Shown here: one piece after another, positions 25,384-33,878 of the stretch
How the letters are laid out: every line of letters begins with the position of its first letter
How positions within the stretch are numbered: position 1 is the stretch's first letter
NCBI RefSeq assembly: GCF_018129085.1
Contig: NZ_JAAGBB010000018.1
Span: forward strand, 73,688-129,809
Source: Plastoroseomonas hellenica
GTDB taxonomy: Bacteria > Pseudomonadota > Alphaproteobacteria > Acetobacterales > Acetobacteraceae
Direction: 5' to 3'
DNA length: 56,122 nt
Notes under the pieces: generated by a model
Told to the model about the DNA's origin: nothing
The model's database searches: none
The model's input: only the letters and a program-made list of their open reading frames with translations
Made by a program: the position numbers and the translations under genes

Positions 25384-26462
25384 GCGATGGCTCCCGGGCG
25401 TGCGGCGCGGCGCGTCGCGTGAAGGGCGAGGATGGCGGCGGTGAGCACCAGCACCGCCACCGCCTGATGCAGGGTGCCGAGCCAGGCGGGCACGACGGCG
25501 AGCAGCGTCGCGACGCCGAGCGCGTATTGCAAGACAATCGCGCCGAGCAGCGCGAAGGCGGCATGGCGGGCGCGGCCGGCGGGCAGCGGCTGGGCGCGGA
25601 AGGCGGCGAAGAGGGCCGCGGCCAGGGTCAGCGTCGCCAGCAGGCGGTGGTTGAACTGCACGGCCGCGATGTTCTGCGTCAGGTTCTGCCAGAGCGGGGT
25701 GAGGCGCCAATACCCCTCCGGCACCCAGCGGCCGTCCATCAGCGGGAAGGTGTTGTAGTCGAGGCCGGCGCGGATGCCGGCCACGAAGCCGCCGGCCAGG
25801 ATGGTCAGCATCGCGAGCCCGGCCGCGGCATGCAGTGATGCCCGCAACGACTTCGCCTCGGCGGGCGCCGGGCCGGGGCGCAGCAGGGTCAGCGCCGTCC
25901 AGAGCACCATGGCGAAGAGCAAGAGCGCGAGCATCAGGTGGATGACGAGGCGGTAGGGGGAGACGGCGGTGCGATCGGCCTCGAAGCCGGACGCCACCAT
26001 GATCCAGCCGACCAGCCCCTGCATGCCGCCGAGCGCCAGCAGTAGCAGCAGGCGCGGCTTGTAGCCCGCCGGGATGCGGCCGCGCAGCCAGAACCAGGCA
26101 AGGCCGCCGGCATAGACGAAGCCGATCAGCCGCCCCCAGAAGCGGTGGGACCATTCCAGCCAGAAGATGCCCTTGAAGCCCTCGAGCCCGAAGCCCGCGT
26201 TCACGAGCTGGTACTGCGGAATCGTGCGGTAGAGGTCGTAGAGGCGCTGCCATTCGGCATCCGACATCGGCGGCAGGGCGCCCGAGAGCGGCGCCCATTC
26301 CATGATGGACAGGCCGGATCCGGTCAGCCGCGTGGCCCCGCCGAGCGTCACCATCACCCAGATCAGCCCCGCGACCGCCAGCAGCCAGCGGGCGACGGCG
26401 CGGCGGTTGCGGGCCTCGGCGGGGGCGGCATCCGGGGCCTGGGGACGGGCATCGAAGGGCAT
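25380..26462 (-). CDS. ctaA: Haem A synthase (COX15/CtaA type 2)
   Basis: A 360-residue membrane protein with eight predicted helices in two four-helix halves. It converts haem O to haem A for cytochrome aa3 oxidase. Conserved features are GGATRLTGSGLSIMEW after TM1, the first-half haem histidine in WLEWSHRFWGR, RLVIHL, and the second-half QFNHRLLA and GTLHQAVAV. The ATG at 26462 is chosen; longer frames run into the divergent glycosyltransferase. The 79-base gap to that gene is AT-rich next to the start (TATATA). Confidence 0.93.
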   Translation of the reverse strand: MPFDARPQAPDAAPAEARNRRAVARWLLAVAGLIWVMVTLGGATRLTGSGLSIMEWAPLSGALPPMSDAEWQRLYDLYRTIPQYQLVNAGFGLEGFKGIFWLEWSHRFWGRLIGFVYAGGLAWFWLRGRIPAGYKPRLLLLLALGGMQGLVGWIMVASGFEADRTAVSPYRLVIHLMLALLLFAMVLWTALTLLRPGPAPAEAKSLRASLHAAAGLAMLTILAGGFVAGIRAGLDYNTFPLMDGRWVPEGYWRLTPLWQNLTQNIAAVQFNHRLLATLTLAAALFAAFRAQPLPAGRARHAAFALLGAIVLQYALGVATLLAVVPAWLGTLHQAVAVLVLTAAILALHATRRAARPGAIA

Positions 26463-26541
26463 GGCGCGATATATAGGCCTGTGCCCGGCGCGCGACACCC
26501 GTCCTTGTCGGGGGGCCGGTGTCCTGCTAACCGCGCCGCCC

Positions 26542-27267
26542 ATGGAGATCGACGCCCCGCCCGCGCCACGCCTCTCGGTCGTCGTGCCGGTGCGGAACGA
26601 GGGCCCCAACATCGTCCCCCTGGTGCAGGAGATCGAGGCGGCGCTCGCCGCCATCCCGCATGAGATCGTCTATGTCGACGACGGCAGCACCGACGACACC
26701 CCGGCGCGGCTGGCCGAGGCCGCCGGCATCGCGCCGCTGCGCCACCTCCGCCACCGCGAGAGCTGCGGGCAATCGGCGGCGGTCATCACCGGCGTGAAGG
26801 CGGCGCGTGGCGCCTGGATCGCGACCTTGGATGGCGACGGGCAGAACGATCCCGCCGATATCCCGCGCCTGCTGGCCCGGGCCGAGGCGGAAGGGGCCCG
26901 GACGCTGATCGCGGGGCATCGGGTGAGTCGGCGGGATTCGCGGGTGAAGCGGGTGACCAGCCGGATTGCCAATCGGGTCCGCGCCCGGCTGCTGCGCGAT
27001 GCGACGCCGGATACCGGCTGCGGGCTCAAGGTCTTCTCCCGTGCCCTGTTCCTGGAGCTTCCGCATTTCGACCATATGCACCGCTACCTGCCGGCGCTGA
27101 CCTTGCGCCAGGGCGGCCAGGTGGTGAGCGAGCCGGTGGGCCACCGGCCGCGCACGCGGGGCCGTTCCAACTACGGCACGCTCGACCGGCTGGCGGTCGG
27201 GATCAGCGACCTGCTGGGCGTCGCCTGGTTACAGCGACGAGGCAAACTGCCCGTCATTGAAGAATGA
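26542..27267 (+). CDS. GT2-family glycosyltransferase (dolichol/polyprenyl-phosphate mannosyltransferase-like)
   Basis: A 241-residue GT-A fold transferase with no membrane segments. Motifs are SVVVPVRNEGPNI (12-24), VDDGSTDDT (45-53) and the metal-binding DGDGQNDP (97-104). The C-terminal part HRPRTRGRSNYGTLDRL is typical of polyprenyl-phosphate-hexose synthases. It likely charges a lipid carrier with a hexose for envelope glycan synthesis. The ATG at 26542 begins right after an AT-poor leader. The stop codon lies inside a strong intrinsic terminator. Confidence 0.87.
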   Translation: MEIDAPPAPRLSVVVPVRNEGPNIVPLVQEIEAALAAIPHEIVYVDDGSTDDTPARLAEAAGIAPLRHLRHRESCGQSAAVITGVKAARGAWIATLDGDGQNDPADIPRLLARAEAEGARTLIAGHRVSRRDSRVKRVTSRIANRVRARLLRDATPDTGCGLKVFSRALFLELPHFDHMHRYLPALTLRQGGQVVSEPVGHRPRTRGRSNYGTLDRLAVGISDLLGVAWLQRRGKLPVIEE

Positions 27268-27283
27268 CGGGCATTTTTGTTTT
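27248..27283 (+). terminator. Rho-independent terminator overlapping the glycosyltransferase stop
   Basis: A perfect 11-base stem, TGCCCGTCATT / AATGACGGGCA, with a GAAG loop is followed by TTTTTGTTTTG. The TGA stop (27265-27267) lies within the second arm. This is the clearest intrinsic terminator in the window. Confidence 0.93.
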
Positions 27284-27296
27284 GTCCTCAAACGCC

Positions 27297-27446
27297 GGCG
27301 CCGGCATCCGTCGGCTTGGCTTTCGCGCTGTCAGCTGTGCTCTGGACGCGGCGGTCGGTCGCGCGCGGGCCGCATTCGCGGCCTCGGGGCATCGGCTTCG
27401 CCTCGCCGCCGCAGAGATGGGTGGCGGCCTGCGGCCGCTTGGTTCT
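27297..27446 (+). repeat. Long dispersed structured repeat, copy 2 (inverted relative to copy 1)
   Basis: Between the terminator and the TVP38 gene, this block matches the reverse complement of 11491-11616 (shared words CTTGGCTTTCGCGCTGTC, GGCCGCATTCGCGGCC, CATCGGCTTCGCC). It then matches the left block of copy 1 (GGCGGCCTGCGGCCGC). It lacks about 95 internal bases present in copy 1. No gene is supported here. Confidence 0.72.
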
Positions 27447-27460
27447 TTTTGGGGCGTCGC

Positions 27461-28147
27461 ATGACGCCGTCTCCGGCCGCAGCGCGCCGGGGGGCGCTGG
27501 TCAAGTTCGCGATCATGGTGGCGGGCCTGGTCGCCGGTGGGCTGTTGCTGCGCGCCGTGGGGGCGGCGCCTGGTACCGACTGGGTGGATGCGCATATCCG
27601 CGATGGCGGGCTGCTTGGGGAAGCGGTGTTCCTGCTGCTCGGCACCGCGCTGACCGCGGCCGGGGCACCGCGGCAGGGCATCGCCTTCCTCGGTGGCTAC
27701 GCCTTCGGGGCGGTGATCGGCACGGCGCTGGCGCTGCTGGCGCAGGTGGCGGGTTGCGCCTTGTCCTTCGGCTGGGCGCGGCTGGTCGGGCGCGCCTGGG
27801 CGGAGCGGCGGATGGCCGGCCGCTTCGGCCACCGGCTGCGGCCGCTGCGCGATTCGCTGGCCGAAAGCCCCTTCGGGGCGACGCTGGCGCTGCGGCTGCT
27901 GCCGATCGGGAACAACCTGGCGCTGAACCTGCTGGCCGGCATGGCGGGCATCGCCTTCTCGCCCTTCCTGGCGGCTTCCGCCATCGGCTACCTGCCGCAG
28001 ACCGTGGTCTTCGCCTTGCTCGGCAAGGGCATCCGCGTGGACGGCGCCTGGCAGATGGCGCTCGCCGGCGGGCTGCTGGCCGGCTCGATCGCGATCGGCT
28101 TCTGGCTGCTCCGCCGCCACCGGGCCGGACGAGCGCTGGAGGATTGA
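27461..28147 (+). CDS. TVP38/TMEM64-family (VTT domain) membrane protein
   Basis: A 228-residue polytopic membrane protein. The VTT (DedA-like) core runs from about residue 50 to 190, with LGGYAFGAVIGTALAL and the conserved Arg/Pro/Gly/Asn segment RLLPIGNNLALNLLAGMAG. About five to six hydrophobic segments are seen. Family members are linked to lipid scrambling or membrane homeostasis, but the exact role of bacterial TVP38 proteins is unclear. The ATG at 27461 directly follows the dispersed repeat. Confidence 0.86.
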   Translation: MTPSPAAARRGALVKFAIMVAGLVAGGLLLRAVGAAPGTDWVDAHIRDGGLLGEAVFLLLGTALTAAGAPRQGIAFLGGYAFGAVIGTALALLAQVAGCALSFGWARLVGRAWAERRMAGRFGHRLRPLRDSLAESPFGATLALRLLPIGNNLALNLLAGMAGIAFSPFLAASAIGYLPQTVVFALLGKGIRVDGAWQMALAGGLLAGSIAIGFWLLRRHRAGRALED

Positions 28148-28193
28148 TGCGAATCCGGCGCGATTCGCCTGCCGGCCTGCCGCGCCGCCGCCG

Positions 28194-28844
28194 TCAAGCG
28201 ATCCAGGGGACCTGGACGTCCGGGCTGCCGGCCGCGGTCAGGGTGCGCCAACTGCGCACCGTCTGCTTGGTCTGGTCGCTGAACGCGATGCGGTGATTCT
28301 GCATCGCGGTCGGGTCGCGATGGTAGTGGCTCGGAGCCTGGAAATACTGCGCGGGCTGATTGATCCAATTGTAGCAGAGATCCTGGATCGAATCGAAGCG
28401 CAACGCCTCCGCGACCAGGAAGCACAGCAGGATCATGTTCGGCTTGTTTGGAGTGCTGAGCTTGCCGTCGAAGTCGCGGATCTCGGCAACGAAGCGCCAG
28501 GGTTCGATGGTGTGACCGGAAAGCGCGGTGAGGCCGAGGTTGTTGTAGTTGGACGAGCCGCCGAGGATGCGGCGTGCGTCCCCCGGCACCGATGGCAGCC
28601 TGCCCTCCGGCTCGAACTCCCACCAGAAGCGCGCACCCCAGGCGCGGAAGCCGATCACGTAGAGGGAGCGCGGGTCCATCGCGATTTCCAAGAAGGGCAA
28701 GGCGAAGTTGCCTATCCCGGAGGAGACCACGCAGGAGATGGTGCGGCTCTGCTCGCCGCGATGCCGCATGACCTCGCGCCGGGCCTGCCGCGTCGATTGC
28801 CGGTAATAGGGGCCCAGCGAAACCGCCGTGTAGATCGGTGCCAT
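28194..28844 (-). CDS. Ribosome-inactivating protein (rRNA N-glycosidase) homologue, Shiga toxin A / ricin A type
   Basis: A 216-residue protein without signal peptide or membrane segment. It carries RIP-fold landmarks in order: YTAVSLGPYYRQSTRQAR (5-22), like the ricin N-terminal strand and helix; SLYVIGFRAW (60-69), like ricin AYVVGYRAG; SSNYNNL (97-103), giving Tyr100 at the ricin Tyr80 position; LVAEALRFDSIQ (143-154) with Glu146 and Arg149, matching the Shiga toxin TAEALRFRQIQ active site; and VRSWRTLTAA (196-205), matching the ricin SWGRLS Trp. The second active-site Tyr is not obvious and may be Phe125. Such enzymes depurinate the sarcin-ricin loop of large rRNA. G+C is much lower than in the neighbours, suggesting transfer. 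The ATG at 28844 follows GGAG; a GTG at 28901 would add 19 residues. No partner or immunity gene is seen. Confidence 0.8.
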   Translation of the reverse strand: MAPIYTAVSLGPYYRQSTRQARREVMRHRGEQSRTISCVVSSGIGNFALPFLEIAMDPRSLYVIGFRAWGARFWWEFEPEGRLPSVPGDARRILGGSSNYNNLGLTALSGHTIEPWRFVAEIRDFDGKLSTPNKPNMILLCFLVAEALRFDSIQDLCYNWINQPAQYFQAPSHYHRDPTAMQNHRIAFSDQTKQTVRSWRTLTAAGSPDVQVPWIA

Positions 28845-28933
28845 CCCGCGCTCCGCCACATCCGGAACGGAGGCTACAGGAGGGCGGGCTCCCGGCTCCA
28901 CGCAGATTGTTCCGATATCGGCTCAAGTTCCCG

Positions 28934-29800
28934 TCAGGACAAGCGTGGCCTGCTCTCCGCGTCATGGCGCGCGATGAAGTCGCCGAGCAGCGCATTGACC
29001 GCGTCCGGCGCCTCATAGGCGGCCCAGTGCCCGATATCGGGCAGCACGGTCACCGGCACGTCGGGACGGGCGGCGTGGAGTGCGCCGATGCGGGCGTCGA
29101 GCGCGGGGTAGGCGACCTGGTCGCGGGCGCCCCAGATCGCCTGCACCGGGGCCTGGATCCGGGGCAGCGCGTCGCGCAGCCGGGTGGAGGTGGCGAAGCC
29201 GCGGCTGCGCAGCCGGGCATGCACCGTGTTCCATTCCTGGATGGCGAGCGCCGCGGTATCGATCGAGTCCGGCCGGTGCAGCATGATGGCACGCAGATTG
29301 GCGCGATGGGCATCGACCCGGTCCCCGCCGGACTTCTCGCGCAGCTTGGTGAGGGCCACGGGCTGGCGCGGGGTGCCGAGGGAAGCGGCGCCGATCAGCG
29401 TCAGGGAGCGGAGCTGCGCCCCGACACCGGCCGCGACCAGGCCCGAGATCATCGCGCCGAAGGAAAAGCCGCAGAGATGGAAAGGGCCGTCGAGCAGGCG
29501 CGGGATGCCCTCCAGCAGCGCCGCGGCGGCTTCCTCCGGCCCGGCGGGATCGGCCGGCATGGCGGAGAGGCCGAGGCCGGGCAGGTCGGGGGCGTAGACG
29601 GCGCGCGTTTCGGCCAGCACCGGGATGGTGCGCGCCCAGTGGCGCCAGGAGCCGGAGCCGCCGTGGAAGAGAATGATCGGCGTGCCTGTGGCCGGACCCC
29701 AGCGATGCCAGACGAGGCCGTCCGGCGCGCCGCCGCAGGGGGTGGTGAAACGCGTCGCGGCAGCGGCGAGGGCGGGCAGGGGTTCGGGGAGCGTTTGCAT
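28934..29800 (-). CDS. Alpha/beta hydrolase
   Basis: A 288-residue cytoplasmic alpha/beta-fold hydrolase. The oxyanion loop HGGSGSWRHW starts at 46, the nucleophile elbow is GFSFGA (Ser113), the acid Asp227 is in WGARDQV and His258 is in DIGHWAAYEAP. The cap region lies at about 140-210. The ATG at 29800 is preferred over a start at 29917, which adds a low-complexity extension overlapping the fcl promoter region. It lies 89 bases upstream of the RIP-like gene on the same strand and may share a transcript. The substrate is not recognised. Confidence 0.86.
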   Translation of the reverse strand: MQTLPEPLPALAAAATRFTTPCGGAPDGLVWHRWGPATGTPIILFHGGSGSWRHWARTIPVLAETRAVYAPDLPGLGLSAMPADPAGPEEAAAALLEGIPRLLDGPFHLCGFSFGAMISGLVAAGVGAQLRSLTLIGAASLGTPRQPVALTKLREKSGGDRVDAHRANLRAIMLHRPDSIDTAALAIQEWNTVHARLRSRGFATSTRLRDALPRIQAPVQAIWGARDQVAYPALDARIGALHAARPDVPVTVLPDIGHWAAYEAPDAVNALLGDFIARHDAESRPRLS

Positions 29801-29991
29801 TGCACCATGGCGCCATGGCCCGACGCCCCCGTCCAGGGGGGCACCGTTGCGATTGCCCGCCTGGATGGTCATCTTCGCCCCTTCTGCCATTCCACGGGAG
29901 GCCGCGTTGCGAGCCACGAGAGACGTCGCGAAGATGGCCGGCCGGCGGCAGGCGGCGGAGGCATCGCTTCCTGCCGCGATGGCGACGCGCC

Positions 29992-30945
29992 GTGGCTGAG
30001 GCAGGCTTCCGCCTGGAGGGGCGGCGGGTCTTCGTCGCCGGACATCGTGGCATGGTGGGTTCGGCCCTCTGCCGCCGGCTGGCGCGGGAGGGTTGCGCCC
30101 TGCTGACCGCCGGGCGCGACGTGCTGGACCTGACGCGCCAGGAGCCGGTCGAGGACTGGATGGCGGAGCAGCGGCCCGACGTGGTGATCGTCGCGGCGGG
30201 CAAGGTGGGCGGCATTCTGGCCAACGACACCTACCCGGCGGATTTCATCTACGAGAACCTGATCATCGAGGCGAACCTGATCCACGCGGCGCATCGCATC
30301 GGGGCCGCGAAGCTGCTGTTCCTCGGCAGCTCCTGCATCTACCCGCGGGAAGCACCGCAGCCGATGCCGGAGGACAGCCTGCTGACCGGCCCGCTGGAGC
30401 CGACCAACGAATGGTACGCGATGGCGAAGATCGCCGGCATCAAGCTCTGCGAGGCCTACCGCAAGCAGCACGGCGACGACTTCATCAGCGCCATGCCCTG
30501 CAACCTCTACGGGCCCGGCGACTATTTCCACCCCGAGCGCAGCCACGTCATTCCTGGCATGATGCGCCGCTTCCACGAAGCGACGGCGCGCGGCGACGCC
30601 AGCGTCACCTGCTGGGGCAGCGGGACGCCACGGCGCGAGTTCCTGCATGTGGATGACCTGGCCGATGCCTGCATCTTCCTGCTGCGGCGCTATTCCGCCG
30701 CGCCGCATGTGAATGTCGGCACCGGCAGCGACATCACGGTCGCCGAATTGGCCGGGACCATGAAGCGGGTCACCGGCTTCCGCGGCGAGATCCTGTGGGA
30801 CCGGACGAAGCCGGACGGCATGATGCTGAAGCGCATGGACACGGCCCGGCTGACGGCGCTCGGCTGGGTTCCGCGAACCGCTTTCGCGGATGGCCTGGCC
30901 GAAACCTATCGCTGGTTCCTGGAGCAGCCTGCGCTGCGGTCCTGA
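29992..30945 (+). CDS. fcl: GDP-L-fucose synthase
   Basis: A 317-residue extended SDR making GDP-L-fucose from GDP-4-keto-6-deoxymannose by epimerisation and NADPH reduction. It has GHRGMVGSA (17-25), KVGGILAND (71-79), Ser113 in GSSCIYP, Tyr142/Lys146 in NEWYAMAK, and NLYGPGDYFHPERSHVIP. The GTG at 29992 (VAEAGFRLEGRRVFVAG) gives the usual family length of about 320. The partner GDP-mannose dehydratase is not adjacent. It supplies fucose for surface glycans. The 190-base divergent gap to the alpha/beta hydrolase shows no clear operator. Confidence 0.93.
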   Translation: MAEAGFRLEGRRVFVAGHRGMVGSALCRRLAREGCALLTAGRDVLDLTRQEPVEDWMAEQRPDVVIVAAGKVGGILANDTYPADFIYENLIIEANLIHAAHRIGAAKLLFLGSSCIYPREAPQPMPEDSLLTGPLEPTNEWYAMAKIAGIKLCEAYRKQHGDDFISAMPCNLYGPGDYFHPERSHVIPGMMRRFHEATARGDASVTCWGSGTPRREFLHVDDLADACIFLLRRYSAAPHVNVGTGSDITVAELAGTMKRVTGFRGEILWDRTKPDGMMLKRMDTARLTALGWVPRTAFADGLAETYRWFLEQPALRS

Positions 30946-30960
30946 TCCCGGATCTTTCTG

Positions 30961-31009
30961 GTCGCGTGATTCACGATTTTCGGCGATTCCGCCTCAACCG
31001 ACCACGCTC
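30961..31009 (-). repeat. Palindromic repeat, family B copy 3 (divergent)
   Basis: It lies between the convergent fcl and histidine-kinase genes. Read on the minus strand it opens GAGCGTGG and closes GTGAATCACGCGACC, retaining the GGCGGAATCGCCGAAAA centre of copy 1. It is the most diverged B copy. Confidence 0.68.
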
Positions 31010-31022
31010 CAGGAGGATTCCG

Positions 31023-33878
31023 TTACGGCCGCGCCGCATCGAGCGCCCGACGCACGCTGACGGCCTCCTGCGTTGCCGCAAGGATGCCGACCACGGCTGT
31101 GCGCAGCTCCGGCGCGGGATGGCCGGCCTGGGCGGCGCGTTCGAGGGCGAGCGCGTCGCGCGCCAGCAATGGCGCGCCGAGGTTGCGTGCGGCGCCAAAC
31201 GCCCGGTGCGCAAGCTGGCGCAGCCTCGGCGTCTCGGCGGCGCCGTCCAACGCGGGATCGGAAAGTGCCTCGCAGAGGGTCGCGAGCTCCTTGCCGAATT
31301 CAGCCATGATGTCGGCCGTGGCGGGGCCGAGTTCGCTGGTCAGGGCAGGCAGCGTCTCGCCATCCAGCAGCGGCGGCGTCTCCGGCGCGCTCGCCTGCTC
31401 GGCCGGCGCGAGGTTGAGACGGGCAAGGGCGGCGGCCAGCGCGCGGCGATCGATCGGCTTGGGCAGGTGTCCGTCCATGCCGGCCGCGCGGCAGGCCTCC
31501 ACCTGCTCGGGCAGGGCAGAGGCGGTGACCGCCAGCACGGGGATCCGGTTGTGCGGCGGTGGCAGGGCCCGGATGCGCCGTGTGGCTTCCATGCCGTCCA
31601 TATCCGGCATCTGCAGATCCATCAGCACGACATCCACCCCGCCCCGTGCGACGCGCTCGACGGCAGCGGTGCCGTCATCGGCCACCTCGGTGACATGGCC
31701 GTCGGCGCGCAGCAGGGCGCGGGCGACGTCGCGGTTGGCGGCGATGTCGTCCACCACCAGGATGCGGAGGCTCCGCTCCGGCCTCGTCGCGGTATCGGTG
31801 CGGCGCTCGCCCTTCGGCAGCTCGGCAGGGGCGAGCGGCAGTTCCACCCAGAAGATGGAGCCGTCACCTTCGATGCTGTCGCAGCCGATATGACCGCCCA
31901 TCATCGCCGCCAGGCGGGCGGAGATGGCGAGCCCCAATCCGGTGCCGTGCGCGCCGGTGGCGCCGAGCGTCGCGAGCTGCACGAAATCGCGGAACAGGAG
32001 ATGGCGCTGGTCCTCGGCGATTCCGGGGCCGGTGTCGTGCACCTCGAAGCGCAGCCGGCCGTCGGGCAGGCGGCTCGCAGCCAGGGTGACGCGGCCGCCG
32101 CTCGGGGTGAACTTCACCGCGTTGGCGAGCAGGTTGAGCAGCATCTGGCGCAGCCGCGTGGGATCGGCCTGCACCGCGGCGGGCAGTGATGGGTCGAGAT
32201 CCATGCGGAAGGCGATGGATTTGCGGGCGACCTCGGTCCGCAGCAGCGCGACGCAGCCTTCCAGGAGATCCCGGAGTGCGACCGGCCGCGGGTCCAGCTC
32301 CATCCGCCCAGCTTCGATCTTGGAGAGGTCGAGCAGGCCGTTGACCAGTTCCAGCAGATGGCGGCCTGCACTGTGCAGGATCCGGATCTGGTCGCGCTGA
32401 TCCTGTTCCAGCCGCGGATCGTCGAGCAGCACCTGGGCGAAGCCGAGGATGCCGTTCAACGGTGTCCGCAGCTCGTGCGACATGCGGGCGAGGAAATCGG
32501 TCTTGGCTTCGCCGGCCGCCGCGGCGGCGTCGCGCGCTGCCGCGAGCTCGACCATCGCCCGCTTGAGCGGAGTGATGTCGGTGCGGATGCCGACCGTGCC
32601 GCCATCCGGCGTCCGGCGCTCGGTGATCAGCACCCAGCGGCCATCAGGCAGCAGGCGCTCCATCGGCGCCTGGTCGCCATGGTGGAATTCCTTGGAGATC
32701 CGCACGAAGGATTCGATGTCGGGGCCGGCCTGCGGGTATTGGCCGCGCCGCGCCCCTTCCCGCATGATGTCATCGAACAGCGCGCCGGGGACGATGAAGG
32801 GCGCGCTGATCCGGTAGAAATCCTTGTAGCGGCTGTTACAGGCGATCAACCGGTCGTCCGGGTCGAACATCACGAAGCCGTCCGACATGGATTCCAGCGC
32901 GTTCTCCAACGTCTGCCGGGCCTCGGCGCGCTCGTCCTCGGCGCGTTCGCGCACACGCAGCACGATCATCAGCGCCGCGGCGATGGCGGCCATCAGCAAT
33001 GCGATGGCGCCCGATGCGATATAGGCGCGCTGACGATCCTGATACCAGCCGCCGAGCGCTGCCTCCACATCCAGCGTGGTGACGATGGCCAGTGCCGGGT
33101 AGAGCGTCGGCAGCGCCAGGGCGAAGGCCTCCCGGCCATCGAAGCGGGACGGCTGGATGCCGATGGCGCGGTCGGGCGGCGCGAAGCGCGCCGCCTCGGG
33201 CTGCATCTGGGTGCCGATGCGCAACTCATCATGCGGCAGTGACGCCATCAGCTTGCCGTCGCTGCGTTCCAGCGTCACCCGCAACCCGCTGCGGACGCCG
33301 CCGACGCTCAACAGCGTCTGCACCAGGGGCACGGGCACCTCGGCCACCGCGATCATCGGGCCGGTGCCGGCGATGGTGACGTTGCGGGCGAAGAACAGCG
33401 ACCATTCGCCGGTATTGGGGTTCTTCACCGGGCCGCCGATGGAGACGCTGCCGCCGCGCGTCGCCACCTCCGCGAAGTCGCTCTGCAGCGAGAGCGGCAG
33501 GCGGCGGCGCCGGGAGACCGGCAAGGCCGCCACCACCGGCGTGCCATCCAGGCGCAGCAGCAGCACGTCGCGATAGGTGAAGCTCTGGTGGTTCATCTCC
33601 TGCAGCATGCGGTTGATCACCGCCGGATCGAACCCGCTCTGCCGCGTGTAGGGCGCGAGCACGGCGGGCAGCGCCGCGAGCATGGCGTCCACCTGCACGA
33701 AGGAGCGGTTGATGGAGGCCTCGACGCCGTGGGCGACCCGCTCCACCGTCTCGCGGGCGGCGGCGACCTGCGCATCATGCGCGCGGTTGACCAGCAATCC
33801 CGTCACCACCGCCTGCGCCAGGATCAGCGCAGTGGCCGCGAGGATGATCGCGACGCGGAGGCTGCGCGTGTGGCTCAT
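31023..33878 (-). CDS. Hybrid sensor histidine kinase with PAS, receiver and HPt domains
   Basis: A 951-residue inner-membrane signalling protein. It has TM1 (about 8-28), a periplasmic Cache-like sensor (about 30-280), TM2 (about 290-310), a PAS domain (about 325-430, SMSDGFVMFDPDDRLI), HisKA with phospho-acceptor His468 in RMSHELRTPLNG, an HATPase domain with LLNLLANAVKF, DTGPGI and GTGLGLAI, and a receiver (about 700-815) with phospho-acceptor Asp754 in LMDLQMPDMDG. It ends in an HPt-like domain with candidate His891 in LAHRAFGAARNLG. Its start overlaps the TRAP-type binding-protein stop (ATGA). A separate output regulator is not in the window. Confidence 0.93.
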   Translation of the reverse strand: MSHTRSLRVAIILAATALILAQAVVTGLLVNRAHDAQVAAARETVERVAHGVEASINRSFVQVDAMLAALPAVLAPYTRQSGFDPAVINRMLQEMNHQSFTYRDVLLLRLDGTPVVAALPVSRRRRLPLSLQSDFAEVATRGGSVSIGGPVKNPNTGEWSLFFARNVTIAGTGPMIAVAEVPVPLVQTLLSVGGVRSGLRVTLERSDGKLMASLPHDELRIGTQMQPEAARFAPPDRAIGIQPSRFDGREAFALALPTLYPALAIVTTLDVEAALGGWYQDRQRAYIASGAIALLMAAIAAALMIVLRVRERAEDERAEARQTLENALESMSDGFVMFDPDDRLIACNSRYKDFYRISAPFIVPGALFDDIMREGARRGQYPQAGPDIESFVRISKEFHHGDQAPMERLLPDGRWVLITERRTPDGGTVGIRTDITPLKRAMVELAAARDAAAAAGEAKTDFLARMSHELRTPLNGILGFAQVLLDDPRLEQDQRDQIRILHSAGRHLLELVNGLLDLSKIEAGRMELDPRPVALRDLLEGCVALLRTEVARKSIAFRMDLDPSLPAAVQADPTRLRQMLLNLLANAVKFTPSGGRVTLAASRLPDGRLRFEVHDTGPGIAEDQRHLLFRDFVQLATLGATGAHGTGLGLAISARLAAMMGGHIGCDSIEGDGSIFWVELPLAPAELPKGERRTDTATRPERSLRILVVDDIAANRDVARALLRADGHVTEVADDGTAAVERVARGGVDVVLMDLQMPDMDGMEATRRIRALPPPHNRIPVLAVTASALPEQVEACRAAGMDGHLPKPIDRRALAAALARLNLAPAEQASAPETPPLLDGETLPALTSELGPATADIMAEFGKELATLCEALSDPALDGAAETPRLRQLAHRAFGAARNLGAPLLARDALALERAAQAGHPAPELRTAVVGILAATQEAVSVRRALDAARP

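Noticed and set aside
28194-28844. The RIP-like protein as a polymorphic or secretion-system effector with an adjacent immunity gene.
   Set aside because: No PAAR, VgrG, Rhs, signal peptide or small downstream gene was found; flanking genes are a TVP38 protein and an alpha/beta hydrolase.
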